From positions 1,736,001-1,800,000 of the forward strand of contig JAGKQI010000090.1 in assembly GCA_018806915.1 (NCBI GenBank): a stretch of DNA of 64,000 bases, given 5' to 3'. Position numbers and translations under genes: made by a program. Positions 10,287 through 22,155 of the stretch are shown one piece after another; positions within the stretch are counted from its first letter, which is position 1; every line of letters starts with the position of its first letter. The notes below the pieces were generated by a model. The model was not told the origin of the DNA and ran no database searches. It was given only the letters and a program-made list of their open reading frames with translations. The DNA is from Phytophthora colocasiae. Taxonomy: Eukaryota > Oomycota > Peronosporomycetes > Peronosporales > Peronosporaceae.

Positions 10287-11163
10287 GATCGTGCAAAAGG
10301 GTAGGCGATCACTTGACACTTACATCCACGTTTCTCCAAAGGAGACATTCTACGCCCTGAGTTCTCTATTCTTTGACTCGACTAAGAAAAAATCTCTGAA
10401 GAGAACTTTTTTTTAGAGTATCAGTATTCATGCATGTTCTGTACTGGACCACCAGCAGCTGTAGCGACGACATTGAAAAGGTTCAGATCTCTCCGACGAG
10501 CCTCAATATTGCTAGTAGCAATTCGTACTTGAAGTTTAGAGGCCATTCACCGACGCGGTACACGCAAACGTTGAGTTTTTGGGCTGCTGCGACTGCTGCG
10601 AATACGGCGATGTCGGCTCGCGGCAACGCGTCGTTTCGTTCGAGCTCAAGCACGAGAAGTATTGACAATTGAAGTCATATCGATAATACCCATGGCGGAG
10701 CAACGTATATGTATCCGCCGTCTCGCTTGGTTAACGATTAATTAAGAACTCATTAATTCCTCAACGATAAAGCCCCGTTCGATAAGCTGTGATATACCTA
10801 TATGGTATATGAAGTCCAGTGCATACAAGTTGTGCGCGAAAGCCTCGATTTAGGAGCCAGGCGCACAAGAAGACAACAATCTGGTTCTTAGCAATGGTTA
10901 CTAAGGAAAAACATAATCGATATTTATTAGCACATGTATTGTGTTTACGTAGATACCACATAATCACGAGGAACTACTGTCAGCTCGTGAAAGTCGTCTT
11001 CGATGTGGACTTAACTTGGTACATAGTGCACTATATGTACTTTCAATACATGCATTAAGTTACATGCACATATCAGCACGAGGTTTGCCTCACAAGGTGC
11101 TACAGCTATTTTGTGGCAGCACGCGTGCTAGATCCTTGTCGAGAGCGGTACAGTAATAGTCGT

Positions 11164-11265
11164 TCAATGGAGATGCCCGTTCTCACTCAATGATTCCACT
11201 TCGGGATCGGCTCGGGTTTTTTCGACTGGCACGGGATCAGTCAGAACTTGCCAGACTGGTGTTGG
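11164..11265. repeat. Diverged copy of the segment at 10098-10200
   Basis: GGAGATGCCCGTTCT followed by CACTCAATGAT and TTCGGGATCGG is present at both 10098 and 11167 in the same orientation, with about 80 percent similarity over roughly 100 bp by eye. It represents a dispersed duplication in the gene-poor stretch before the hydrolase cluster. Neither copy sits in a convincing ORF. Confidence 0.5.
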
Positions 11266-11854
11266 GAACTTCCCAATGGGAAGTTCACTTTGCAACTTTC
11301 TCCCTCCCACACACTCAAGCTCCCCTCGAGTATCACTAACACTATTAGAGGCCACCTCTTGGGTAGAGGGAAATTCGAGCAAATGTTGATCAACAACCCG
11401 GCGCAGCTGAATAAGTACTCGACAAAAACGATCGCCTCCAAGATGAAGGGCACCAAGTATGGCGCAGAACTTCTGAACTATCTCAACGCGCGGTCACGAG
11501 CCGTCCGTGCAGGAGTTTTTTAGACGAGCGACAAATACACTACCGTTGTAGATGCACACGTTCTTTCCATCTTGTAGTCGACGTTGGATGACAAATTTCA
11601 CGACAGGTTTTGCCAAGTTCTCGCACATTTGGCTTGCGTGAGAATGTCGATGACGTGGAGCTCCTCGATCCAAAACCGCTCGAATCCTGGATCGCTAGTA
11701 AACACCCAGTTGATTGTTCGCTTGTTGCATGGTGTCCTTTTGCCTTCAACATGTCAAGAAGTCGCTGGTAAGTTGAGCTCCCCATGACGAGAGAAGCTGC
11801 CTACCCGATCACTGCTCACACTTGAAAACGCTCTGAAGAACGACGACGATTTCC

Positions 11855-13138
11855 ATGGAGCTTCAGAAGATTGAACGCCGGTTGGTTCAGTTGCTGGTGC
11901 TTGGACTGTTGCTGAGATTCTCGATGAACTCCGACCAAAGCCGCCAATACTCCTCTTGGATAACTGGAGGAAAGCTCTCAATACTTGGAGTGTTGTTGCT
12001 GTTGGAGTCCTCACGTTCAGTGTGCCGCACTCCAGGAGAAACTTGTCAGCTCTTGGCTCAAATCTCCTGGACGCTCGGAAAGACCCTGGTACAGTACGCG
12101 GCTCGGGGTTTCCAGCCCAAATTCCCGAAGTGGACGCTGCGGTTCGAGCTGGTACGTGCCGTCATGAATGATGCAGCAACGATGTTCGGTGATCGTATCG
12201 TGGATCCGAAACAAGCTCCGGTCTTCCGCTGGCACAGTGAACTCTTCGGGTCGTTCATGGGCTGGTTCGCACTGCGACGCAACAGGTTGCGTCTGGAGCC
12301 GGTCGTGTTCAAGGGTTTGGAGCACCTTTGGATCAAACCTTCTGCGTCTAAAGCCAAGAAGCGGTTGGTGGTGCTTTTCTATCATGGCGGAGGCTACGCA
12401 GTGTTGAGTCCGCGCATGTATATCCCATTTTGCTGTGATCTTCTTACAGCCATCCAAAAAGAACTCCAGTCGCAAACCTCTGACGTCTCGGTCGAACTCT
12501 TGGCTGCAAACTACCACAAGATCCCAGAGTTCCCGTTTCCAGCTCCAGTCGAAGACGCTGTGGCAATGTACGAGTATTTGCTACAACATGAGAAGCTAGA
12601 GCCGTCCCAGATCATTCTGGCCGGTGATAGCGCTGGAGGAGGACTCGTCATGTCCACTTTACTTCGGATTCGAGACGGGAAGTCCACTTGGAAGGCGAGT
12701 TTACCGTTGCCACTTGCTGCCATTGTAGCGTGTCCACTTGCAGACCTTACAGGCGACGAAGACCCGAGCAAAGCACCGAACTGTGTTCTCTCGCCCAGTA
12801 TCATCGCTGCTAGTATTGACACATACCGTCCTATTGGTAAAACTCCAAGAGAGTGGGCAGACGCCTCGCCAGTGCATTGTGACTTGCAAGGGCTCCCACC
12901 AATTCTCCTTCAGGCTGCCAGCTTGGATTTTCTGTTCGATCACTCGGTTCGTTTGGCTGCGAAAGCGAGAGCTGATGGGGTGGGAAACTGGGAAATCGAC
13001 ATCCACGAAGGAGTTACTCACGTCTTCATGGTTTATCCAGAGTATATCCTGCCTTACGCCCGTGTGGCCATCCAGAGGATGGCAGCGTATGCAGTCAAAC
13101 AGTTCTTGAATGCGTCCAAAGATTCACCAGCAGCGTAA
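11855..13138 (+). CDS. Alpha/beta hydrolase (HSL / Abhydrolase_3 type), copy A
   Basis: The 427-residue protein belongs to the hormone-sensitive-lipase-like branch of alpha/beta hydrolases, which cleave carboxyl esters. The oxyanion-hole motif HGGGYAVLS, the nucleophile elbow GDSAGGG, a catalytic Asp in SLDFLFDHSVRL and a catalytic His in GVTHVFMVYP are all present. The N-terminus has a hydrophobic stretch (ILGVLLLLES) suggesting a membrane anchor. The start could be the first Met or MNSDQ further in. It is intact and faces copy B tail to tail with a gap of only 66 bp. Substrate unknown; in oomycetes such enzymes are annotated as esterases or lipases. Confidence 0.9.
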   Translation: MELQKIERRLVQLLVLGLLLRFSMNSDQSRQYSSWITGGKLSILGVLLLLESSRSVCRTPGETCQLLAQISWTLGKTLVQYAARGFQPKFPKWTLRFELVRAVMNDAATMFGDRIVDPKQAPVFRWHSELFGSFMGWFALRRNRLRLEPVVFKGLEHLWIKPSASKAKKRLVVLFYHGGGYAVLSPRMYIPFCCDLLTAIQKELQSQTSDVSVELLAANYHKIPEFPFPAPVEDAVAMYEYLLQHEKLEPSQIILAGDSAGGGLVMSTLLRIRDGKSTWKASLPLPLAAIVACPLADLTGDEDPSKAPNCVLSPSIIAASIDTYRPIGKTPREWADASPVHCDLQGLPPILLQAASLDFLFDHSVRLAAKARADGVGNWEIDIHEGVTHVFMVYPEYILPYARVAIQRMAAYAVKQFLNASKDSPAA

Positions 13139-13204
13139 GAAAAGCTGTTAAAACGCATTGATTGAGTCGAATTGAAAGTTGCACCACGTTACCGTCTTCT
13201 CCTG

Positions 13205-14370
13205 TCACTCGTCAAGGAACTTCTTTACTGCAAATGCCGCCATCTTCTGCACTCCAACGTAGCTGTAGGGCAGGATCCAGGACGGGAACAGCGAGAATAC
13301 GTGCGATACACCCTCATTTATGTCCATTTCCCACCCTTCAGCGCCATCCGCCTTGGCCTTTTCCGCTAGCCTCACCGAGTCTTGGTAGAGATAATCCAGC
13401 GTTGCAGCTTGGATGAAGACGGGAGGGAGGTCGTGAAGGTCACAATGAACTGCTGAAGCGTCCTTCCACGTTGCTCCGTTCGAGCATGTCGGATGATACA
13501 CAATACGCGCAGCTTTGGCGATGCTGCGTGTGAGGATGCAGTTCCGAGCACTGGTTGGGTCGATGCTTTCGCTCATGTCAACGAATGGACTTGAGACGAT
13601 TCCAGCCAGCGGCAAACGCTTGCGAAGGTCGCGCAGGCGCAGTAGAGCTGACATCACAAGACCTCCGCCAGCACTATCCCCAGCCAAGATAACTTGGTCG
13701 GATGAAAGTCCTTCGTGATCCACTAGGTAGTCGTACATTGCTACGACCTCGTCTGGTTGCTTAGGGAAGCAAACTTCTGGAGTTTTGTGGTAATTAACCA
13801 GGAAGATATCTACCTGTGCATCTTCATTGCGAACTGCAACTCCCTCTCCACCGCTACTCCCAGTAAAACGCCAAAGAAGCTGTAAAACCTGGGACTTAAC
13901 AGTGAAAATGCCCCGCCATGGACGTACATGACAACAAATCTCTTCGCGCTGCTCTTGTGATGATTATTTGATTTGATCCAGAGATGCTCCAAGCCGTTCA
14001 ACTCCATCGCATACATTCGCCGCCCGTACCATTGGCAGTAGAACCAGCCCAGGAGTGAGCCCACCGCCTCACTTTGCGTCCGAATGACTTGAGCATGACG
14101 GGCGTCCCTGACCATGCGATCTCCGTACAATTCATTGACTGTTCGAATGACTGCACGCAAAAGCTCGAAGCGCAGTGTCCATTTAGGGAACTCAGGCCGA
14201 AATCCTCGCCTCACAAACCGCACGACCGTCCAGCAAGCAGCACTTGATACTCTCCCAGCAAGAGACACCGCTTCCCAAGGAGAGCGACACACACCACTGA
14301 TTCCAGCCACTGTAAATGCCACTCCGATGACTCCAACCAGCAAACTCCACGGAATCGCCGGCTCTACCAT
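13205..14370 (-). pseudogene. Alpha/beta hydrolase copy B, frameshifted
   Basis: The N-terminal part (14370-13810) has a hydrophobic start, the family signature FPKWTLRFELLRAV and the oxyanion motif HGGAFSLLS. The C-terminal part (from about 13820 to 13205, another frame) continues with the FLVNYHKTPEV strand, GDSAGGGLVMSALL nucleophile elbow, Asp in TLDYLYQDSVRL and His in GVSHVFSLFP. The two parts meet around 13820-13830, where the absence of one base explains the frame change. Everything else, including all catalytic residues, is preserved, so this is either a very recent pseudogene or a sequence error. Confidence 0.8.
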
Positions 14371-14613
14371 GGCGATCGTCCTTCACAGCCTCAAATGTGA
14401 GCCCGAGCGACAGCAATGCTTGTGTTTACGCAGATACCTCCATATCCCACTCTTGTCAATCGAGTGACCTGTTCCGTTCAATAACATATTCCAGTTCAAA
14501 TGCACGCACCACTTCTCGACCTGTTCGTGCTGGGCTGTATTTATCTACTCGGAACAGAGCTTGTAAGTTGAAAATGTCCCTACGTACCCTTCTCCGCGTC
14601 AATTCTGCTACAT

Positions 14614-16767
14614 CTACTCATCCTTGGACCTCGAAGAAGCATCGCCGTACATTTCACGCAGCTTTTTCAGACGGTCGGCCTCACGAGCCTTTTCGGGTGA
14701 CGGCGAGCTACTGCGACGTCGGTCATCGCCCTTGGACATTCCTGGCTGAACCACCACCACTTCGTCTCGCTTCGCTGGGCTACGAGAACGCTTTCTTGTC
14801 GTCCAGCGATCCAGCTTCAGAGACAGTGAGCCCTTGTAGCTAGCTGGACGCGCAGCATAGTCGCGCCCGACTGCCTCCGCCTTGCGTCGTTCACGCTCAC
14901 GTACTTGCTGCAGCAGGTCTCCCGTAATATCACCACTACATGTAGTGCAGTAGTGAACAACAAATGCGTTAATCGAGGCCCTAAGCCAGTTAAACACACA
15001 AGGGTCTCACCTTGTTTTGGGTCGCGTGTGACTACGACTTCGGCTGCGGTTGCGGTTGCGTCGGCGGTGATCACGTGAAGAAGACCGTGACCTGCTACGA
15101 GATCGACGCGATCGCGAACGATCACGACGACTACCCCGGCGTCGGTCACTTCGACTATTACGATCTCGGCTTCGGTTTCGAGGGCGATCTCGATCACAAC
15201 GACTATCGCGGCCACGGGAACGCGAACGAGATCGTCCAGCAGACCGAGAGCGAGTAGGCGAGCGTCCACGGCGTAGTTTGCCCTTGTCAAACTCGATGTC
15301 ACCGAGGCTGACCTTTTCCGTGTTTCCATACGCCGGGAAGGACACCTGTCGGTAATACGGATTGCAGATAAGCAAATGTGCATGTGTCCTCGTCATTTTG
15401 GCACAACTTACCCAGAATTTGTTGCCTTCTTCCACAGAATCGATGACGGCATCGTACATCTACACAAACATCATGCAGAACAAATTAGTAGTATCAGCTT
15501 CTGGCCACGAAACGAGGGCATTTGCTTGCTTACCGCTGGTTCATTCTCTTCGTCCGCGTACATGGCACGGACCTTAGTGCCAGGCTTCAGGTGATCAACG
15601 ATGGACAGGTTCTCTTTGGCACGCTCCTTCTTTCGGGAGAATAGCAGAAGCTAGCAATGGAAAAACACGTAAAATACATCAGTACACGCTGAGAGAAATA
15701 CACAATACTGTCGAGAGGAAAAAAAAACACTCGACGGAGCCCACCGAACAACAAGGCTCATTTCCTGCTGAAACTCGACGCTGCATTTTCCAGCACACAT
15801 CTTGTCAACTCACCTTTACTTTAATTCCGTCCTCAATCTTCTTCGGAATCCGCGGTAGAATTGTGCCGAAGTAGTTGTTCTCCTCCAGTAGACTAACCAG
15901 CCACTCTCCAATCGTTCTACAAGCAGCAACGCACCAAAGTCAGCACTTCTATCCAAGACTGCATGCTGCAGTAGTAACCTACACCACAATAGCAGCAGCA
16001 GTCTTCCTTACCAACCACAGTCCACAGACACCCAACTCACGTTTTCACGCTTGGGTTGGCCGACGCGTTAAACTCCTCCGCATCCTCCAAGAAGGGCTCG
16101 AACCACGTCCAAAGCTCCTCTGGGTCGCACGTGAAGCGGAGGTACAAGAATCCAACAACTCGGATGTACGGGGAGTCCTGCAGACAAGTCAAAATAGGTC
16201 ATTCCACTATTTAACCCTTAATTTTCCACTTTTACTCACTGTGTGCCGCAGCAGCCCCTGCATTTGCTTGCGCGTGAGACGCATGAGGAAGAACTTGTGC
16301 AGTAGACAGAAGCAGGTCGACGGAATCCGTGCAGTGCCTGGAGACCAAGGTTCTGTGTCGAGATTGTAAAGGGTTAATAGATAACCAGGTACAGAATAAT
16401 AATGATACCAGCTTCCTACCAGCATGGTCCACTCGATAGTAGATCTCGTCCACCACTTCATGGTAAGTTCTGAACTTGTAGAGCTCGTGGAAATACGCGG
16501 ACTGCAAAATGTTCTGGTGTAGCAGCGTGTTCAGGTTGTACGTCGTGTCGTTGCCATAGCTGCAAGATAAGGAATTTGAATAGGTTAAGTAACAGGTTAA
16601 ATCGAATAACACGCGCTGTAGGACGTTTTAAGAGCCCAGATCGACACGTACATGACCAACTCGTCGTTCTTGATCCGGCGCTGGGTCTCTTCAGGCGGCT
16701 GATCCGGTGTGCTCTGCTCGCGCAGGGATTTCTGCAGCGCGTGCCGGGTCAGTGCGGAACGCGACAT
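14614..16767 (-). CDS. PRP38: PRP38-family pre-mRNA splicing factor with inserted Tudor-like domain and RS tail
   Basis: Nine exons assemble with GT-AG introns and continuous phase: 16767-16652, 16559-16420, 16352-16240, 16177-16041, 15916-15814, 15650-15534, 15459-15412, 15345-15011 and 14935-14614, giving 476 residues. Residues about 30-200 are the PRP38 domain (YGNDTTYNLNTLLHQNIL, EPWSPGT, DSPYIRVVGFLYLR), which activates the spliceosome as part of the tri-snRNP. Exons 6-8 then encode a Tudor-like module (PGTKVRAMY, YDAVIDSVEEGNKFWV, FPAYGNTEKVSLGDIEF), followed by an Arg/Ser-rich tail and a final charged exon. Tudor folds bind methylated arginine, so this fusion may read splicing-factor modification. 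Function of the PRP38 part is secure, the Tudor part is inferred from motif shape. Confidence 0.9.
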
Positions 16768-17293
16768 GTGTTGTTGGGCTGCCGAGAATTAACCACTTTT
16801 CAGCAAAACAGTGTGGGACACACTGAATCGCATTGTGTACAAGTTGTGTCAGGATTACGGCGTTGATACAAAACGTACAGATTGTGTACGCAACACCTCA
16901 TGCGCTCCATGCATCGCTGCAATGCGTTACGCACTGCAATGTGTCATCACGTGCGAGCTGTCGTGCGTCTGGCGTGGTTGACATGCTAGGAAGAATCCAT
17001 CGGCAGAGCTTGCCCTTTGCGAGCTTCAGACAATTGAGGCGGGCGTTTCAAAGCGTTTTTCTAGCCACCTTCACTCAAAATGGCCGCCACATTACCTGGC
17101 GGATACGTAGATTTCGTCATAATTATCTCGGACAAGTCTCTAATAATTTAGCTTGGAGTGGGTCGACGGGATTCATGTCGATTGCTGTCAGTCGGTCGTC
17201 GATGGCGTTTCCTGTGTGAATGAATCTGCTTCCTATCGCAGTCAATTGGGGGTGGGGGGCTCTTCCTCTTGTTCTTGTGCTCTGGCAAAAAAC

Positions 17294-18484
17294 TTAGCAG
17301 CTCTTCAACGCCTCCAGCCACATAGAAGCGTCCACGTCGTGCTCAGCATACACGTACAGCTCCTTGTGGTTCTCCAAACGAATACACAAGCCATGAGGGC
17401 GTCCGCTCCAGCGTGTGGCTGAGATCACCTCGAACTGCTTGTCAGCTTCCTGCGGGTCCGAGCTACGTTGAGAGCGGCTCCGTCGGATCGTCAAATGCCC
17501 GTCCGTCAGTGTCATGAAGCGCTTCTTCGAGCCGGGAAGCAGTCCGCCTCGTACGTACAAATAGCCCTGCATGTCGCAATCCTGTGCGTCATCCTCATCT
17601 TCACTGCTCAGCACACTCATGGCCATGTGTGTGTATGGGGAGCTGCCCTCTGCCTGGTACGAGCGCTGGGTCGACAGGTCACTCGCCATCGTCCGGCGGA
17701 GCGGTACCTGTCCCATCATCTCTCCGCGTGCAAGAGGCGCTTCCTTCAGCACCTTAAGCCATTGCTCACGAGATTCCTGGTCTCCGGCCTGTACGTAGAG
17801 CACGCGTCCGCTGTAGCTGGTAATTTTGAGTCCAAAGCTGGTCATGTCCGAGAGTTCAACCTTGGCCACACGTAGTCCACCTCTGACGGGGAGGTCAAGG
17901 CATTGGGTACCTCCACCCAACACGTCCGACGCAATGACACAACATTGTGTGTAGTAAGTGAGAGCAGCTCCATTCAATAGGAAGAAGCGCTTCTTCCAAG
18001 TTTTAAACGACTGGCCACGCTTCCATAGCCAACCATAAAACACGGAGCCTTTGAGATCCTGCGTCGGGATGTTCATCATCGTGAGGCGGTCCGTGAGGGA
18101 ATTGGAGGCACTGGAGGCCGCCAACGACGAGGAAGACGACGACTGCGTCTGTGACAGCGGAGACTGCGCTAGTTTGCGCTTGCTGCCGCCATTGGGGCTG
18201 AAGCGGTGGTGGCTACTGCGCATACTCGGGTGGCCGTCGGGCGTCACGGGCGACACGCTGTCACCCAGGATGGGGAACTCGGAAGTGTTGGTATCGACGA
18301 AGGTTTCGCCGCTGTTGTCGCTCCGGTCCATCATACGATAGGCGGGTCTGTGCTGTAGTCGAAACCGAGGGGATCTGCAGCCTGGACGTCCGGTTCGCGC
18401 CGGCACCAACGCAGGGGCTTTTCGTGAATGTAATGACGGTAGTCGGCAGTCCGACTGAGAAATGGCTCGAGAAAAAGAAGACAC
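17294..18484 (-). CDS. Protein with two pleckstrin homology domains
   Basis: A likely start is MMDRSDNSGETF near 18334. After a Ser-rich linker come a first PH domain (GWLWKRGQSFKTWKKRFFLL to EQWLKVLKE) and a second at the C-terminus (GYLYVRGGLLPGSKKRFMTL to DASMWLEALKSC). PH domains bind phosphoinositides or proteins at membranes, so a membrane-associated adaptor is likely. The first domain contains an unusual insertion (CCVIASDVLGGGTQCLD) that might be an unspliced intron. A protein-like frame directly upstream (18519-18331; TADYRHYIHEKPLRW) suggests a longer N-terminus joined by a frame change. Ends in the normal helix of the second PH domain. Confidence 0.8.
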   Translation of the reverse strand: MSSFSRAISQSDCRLPSLHSRKAPALVPARTGRPGCRSPRFRLQHRPAYRMMDRSDNSGETFVDTNTSEFPILGDSVSPVTPDGHPSMRSSHHRFSPNGGSKRKLAQSPLSQTQSSSSSSLAASSASNSLTDRLTMMNIPTQDLKGSVFYGWLWKRGQSFKTWKKRFFLLNGAALTYYTQCCVIASDVLGGGTQCLDLPVRGGLRVAKVELSDMTSFGLKITSYSGRVLYVQAGDQESREQWLKVLKEAPLARGEMMGQVPLRRTMASDLSTQRSYQAEGSSPYTHMAMSVLSSEDEDDAQDCDMQGYLYVRGGLLPGSKKRFMTLTDGHLTIRRSRSQRSSDPQEADKQFEVISATRWSGRPHGLCIRLENHKELYVYAEHDVDASMWLEALKSC

Positions 18485-19355
18485 CCGCCCAGTCTGACTC
18501 GCAGCACGATTTCAACCAACTGTTGGACGCAGCCAGGGAGTCAGAATTCATTTGGTTTCATTAAGTCGACATTTTTTGAAGTTGTCATAGTGAAAACAAG
18601 TCAAAAGGTTCATAGTACTGGGGGAAAAGCTCCGGGTCGTTTCCTTGAAAAAACCGCGATAACGATGAAAGGAACACGTTTTAAGTCGAGTCGATGCAAC
18701 AACTCCAATTCTTACCAAGTCGCTCGCACTATCCCAGCTTTACCAGTAACGGTAAAGTTGATGTCGCATTCAAAGCAAATCTCCGCTTTCTTACTGTTGG
18801 CAGACTCTGTTCATTTGCCCCCGTTACTTCCATCTAGCTACGAGGTAGTTGTGCACAGTTAGACGCACGCTGGAAGCCTGAAAAGTTTGCTGGTTGACAG
18901 CAAAGTGGCGAGCAGCAAAACAGCAAAATCTGGCCGCTTGTAGCTCTCTGGTCGACATGGCGACAACGTTGCCTTCCCGCTCGTTTGCTCGTCCGGCAAC
19001 GAACTGGTATGGAGCCCGCTCGAGTCACGCTCGCGTCCAGATCGTAGGCGTTTTCGGTCCGCTCACGGCGTCCTGCGATGATGATAAACTTGTCAATTGT
19101 CCCGATATAAATGCTCCAGAAGCACGTGAAGATGGAGAAATCTGCTGCTGGAAAATCACCACTTTTTTCGGACCTTCTCTGCCGGCTCAAAGTGGGTCAA
19201 ATAATTTACCGCGAGTCGCCCACGAACCTGTATCAACTCTGTGCGACGGCCATTTTGCTGGCTGGCTGGTGGCAGCCTTTGGCCTTTGCAGTCTGCAGTC
19301 ATTTCGCGGTGGATTTTCCCAGCGTTGGTCGCGGCGTCGGTCATCTCTATGGTAG

Positions 19356-19408
19356 CAGAGACCGCCAAAAGGGATTGCAGAGACCGCCAAAAGGGATTAC
19401 AGAGACCG
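19356..19408. repeat. Short tandem repeat, 22-bp unit
   Basis: AGAGACCGCCAAAAGGGATT occurs twice in a row with a partial third copy (AGAGACCG). The interval 18560-19960 around it contains several overlapping ORFs on both strands but none with a recognisable domain; the frame at 19111-19695 has a stretch (KVGQIIYRESPTNLYQLC, then a hydrophobic segment) that could be a degraded membrane-protein exon. Confidence 0.6.
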
Positions 19409-20053
19409 GGAGCAGACTGCGATTTGCCGGTGCCCTAACAACACGGCGGCGCAAATGGGATTCGGCGCCGGAGGATCATCCATACGCTGATTCACACGCT
19501 GCCAGCCGAGAGTCGGCGTCAACAGGTTCAGCGAAGCCAGCCGGGCGCCGGCTGGAGGGTGTTTCTCCACCTTTTGAAGAGCCAACACTGTTGGCAACAG
19601 AGACGCTGCAGGCACTGGGCTGGCCACTTCAAGGTAAGCAACACGCCACGCAGATGGCCAGCACGATGAAAGCAACCTCCACGAGGGAGCTGTGAGTCAG
19701 AGGTTGATAAGATCAAGGGACAATACACTCGCCATTGCAATACCATGGACTTGGGCACCACAGCACCGGCCGAAGCGCAACTTAAATTTTAGGGGCAACA
19801 TTACAACTTCAACGTACGAACTGTGCGGGGTCTGCCGACGCGGCCAAGGCGCGCGGCAGCTCCAAGCTTCGCGCCAGTCGTGTGCGTCGCCAGCGCGAAC
19901 GCCGAGCGCAGTCTGGACGAGGACGAGCTGAAGCAGCGAATTCACTTCTACTACTAGTAGTACAGAGCCTTACTGTATCTTCCTACATGGTAGCAACAAA
20001 CTACGTCCAAAGGCAGTGGATGCATTTGCTCGTCTTAATACTATTGTCGCTCT

Positions 20054-21427
20054 TTACATCTTGGAGGGGTTGCGGAAGTGCTTGCCAGCGTACTTGGCGT
20101 CGCTGCCCAGAGCTTCCTCGATACGTAGAAGCTGGTTGTACTTGGCCAGACGCTCCGAGCGGCACGGGGCTCCAGTCTTGATCTGACCCGTGGCGAGGCC
20201 CACAGCCAGATCGGCGATGTACGAGTCTTCGGTTTCACCGCTGCGGTGCGAAGTCATGACACCCCAGCCGTTCTTCTGAGCCAGAGCGACGGCGTCCACG
20301 CTTTCAGTCACGCTGCCGATCTGGTTCACCTTGAGCAGCAGGGCGTTGCACGCCTTCTTGTCGAGAGCAGTGGCAATGCGCTTGGGGTTTGTGCACAGGA
20401 GGTCGTCACCCACAACCTGCACCTTCTCGCCGATACCGTCGGTGAACGACGTGTAGTGGGTCCAGTCGTCCTGGTCGAACGGGTCCTCAATGCTAATGAT
20501 CGGGAACTCCTTGGCCAGATCCTTGTACAGCTGGCCCAGTTCCTCGCCGGTCAGCAGGTCCGTGGAGCCCTCCGTCTTGAAGTCCAGGTCGTACTTGCCC
20601 TCCTTGGTCAGAAACTCGGACGAAGCGACATCCATGCCGATGCCGATCTTACCGTCGTATCCAGCACGGTTAATAGCAGTCATCAGGAGCTCCACACCCT
20701 CGCGGTTGCTCTGGATGTTAGGGGCAAAGCCACCCTCATCACCGACGTTCGTGGCGTCCTGGCCATATTTCTTCTTGATGACGCTCTTCAGCTGGTGGTA
20801 CACTTCGCAGCCCATGACCATAGCCTCCGAGAAGCTCTCAGCACCCGTGGGCAGCAGCATGAACTCCTGGAACGCCAACTTGTTGCCAGCGTGCGATCCA
20901 CCGTTGATGACGTTGAAGCTGGGGACAGGTAGCACCAGGTTCTTGTTGCCAATCAGGTCAGCGAAGTGCTGGTAGAGCGGGACGCCCTTAGCGGCGGCAC
21001 CAGCCTTGGCCACAGCAAGTGACACACCCAGAATGGCGTTCGCTCCCAGCTTTCCCTTGTTGTCCGTGCCGTCGATCTCGCGCATGAGGTTGTCAATGTC
21101 GCGCTGCTTGGTGGGGTCAGCGCCAATGAGCTTGGGGGCCAGCACGCTCTTGACGTTCTGCACGGCTTGGTGCACGCCCTTGCCGGCGTAGCGCTTGCCG
21201 CCGTCGCGCAGCTCCACAGCCTCGTGGATGCCCGTGGAGGCGCCAGACGGCACCGACGCGCGGAAGATCTCGGCGCTGCCCGACAGCGTCAGGTCCACCT
21301 CCACCGTTGGGTTTCCGCGGCTGTCGATGATCTCACGCGCGTGAATGGACTGGATCGTGCTGGCGTTGCGGGTGGCACCAATGGTGGAGGCCGCGCGGCG
21401 CAGAGGAGCGGAGGTACGAGAAAGCAT
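20054..21427 (-). CDS. ENO: Enolase with probable mitochondrial targeting sequence
   Basis: Enolase converts 2-phosphoglycerate to phosphoenolpyruvate. All family hallmarks are present: [35 protein letters not shown], the acidic metal ligands in the [10 protein letters not shown] region, [12 protein letters not shown], the catalytic Lys in [13 protein letters not shown] and [10 protein letters not shown] choose the start at 21427 because it gives [15 protein letters not shown], a short Arg/Ser/Ala-rich, acid-free leader of about 25 residues in front of the conserved core, as expected of a mitochondrial presequence; an in-frame ATG at 21553 adds hydrophobic residues that fit less well. Intronless and intact, 457 residues. 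Mitochondrial lower glycolysis is known in stramenopiles, which supports the targeting. Confidence 0.95.
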   Translation of the reverse strand: MLSRTSAPLRRAASTIGATRNASTIQSIHAREIIDSRGNPTVEVDLTLSGSAEIFRASVPSGASTGIHEAVELRDGGKRYAGKGVHQAVQNVKSVLAPKLIGADPTKQRDIDNLMREIDGTDNKGKLGANAILGVSLAVAKAGAAAKGVPLYQHFADLIGNKNLVLPVPSFNVINGGSHAGNKLAFQEFMLLPTGAESFSEAMVMGCEVYHQLKSVIKKKYGQDATNVGDEGGFAPNIQSNREGVELLMTAINRAGYDGKIGIGMDVASSEFLTKEGKYDLDFKTEGSTDLLTGEELGQLYKDLAKEFPIISIEDPFDQDDWTHYTSFTDGIGEKVQVVGDDLLCTNPKRIATALDKKACNALLLKVNQIGSVTESVDAVALAQKNGWGVMTSHRSGETEDSYIADLAVGLATGQIKTGAPCRSERLAKYNQLLRIEEALGSDAKYAGKHFRNPSKM

Positions 21428-22155
21428 TGCGAGGGAGGAGAGAGTCTTGCGGAGCTTGAGGCGGTTGGCAAAGTGAGTGACGACGGTTTGGAGCTGGTGG
21501 ACGAACTCCTCGAAGCAGAAATCCGTTGCCGGGGAAACAAATATTATAATCAACGGAAAAGGTTCCCAATCATCGAGTTTTAAAGCAAAACTAAAACGGT
21601 TTTGTATTTAAACAGTGAAAGAATGCTGGCTGACAGAATTAAGATAAGTAGGGTAGCTACAGGATCTCTATCTTGTTTTAGAGGTGAGCAATGACGTTGG
21701 CAGCAGAAAAATAGCGATCTATGTGCCGGTGATGTGGCGCGGTGGCGCGTTTTTCAGCCAATACGAGGAAAAGATGGTGATTTATTGACCTATCACTGGC
21801 GAGAAGAGTGTGGGGCTGGATTTGAAGCGCGAATCCCAAGCACCAAAGTCGCTCGTACGTTGCAGTCAGATGGCTTGCTCATTCATTCGCCTTGAGGATT
21901 TGAAGCAGCTCCAAGCAGCCCAGATGCAGATTCCATCGCCAGATCCAACCCATTGCTGCGCCGAGGAAACCTGCACTACGCTCTATCGGAAATGCCCATT
22001 TATTCATTTTTCTCAATCAAGTATACTATGCTGCTGCGGAGAGTGAACTTTCGGCTGCTACACCTTCTACACCTTCCATCACCAGTTCGGTTTTAGCGGT
22101 TGCCGGTACGTCAGCAGCAGGCCTTGTCCAATTCAGTATTACACGGAATTGGCTG

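Noticed and set aside
15012..15257. Plus-strand Asp/Gly/Tyr-rich ORF
   Set aside because: Antisense of the Arg/Ser repeat exon of the PRP38 gene; low-complexity artefact.
20246..20932. Plus-strand ORF of 228 codons opposite enolase
   Set aside because: It is the antisense shadow of a GC-rich, strongly biased enolase gene; the sense frame has all enolase motifs.
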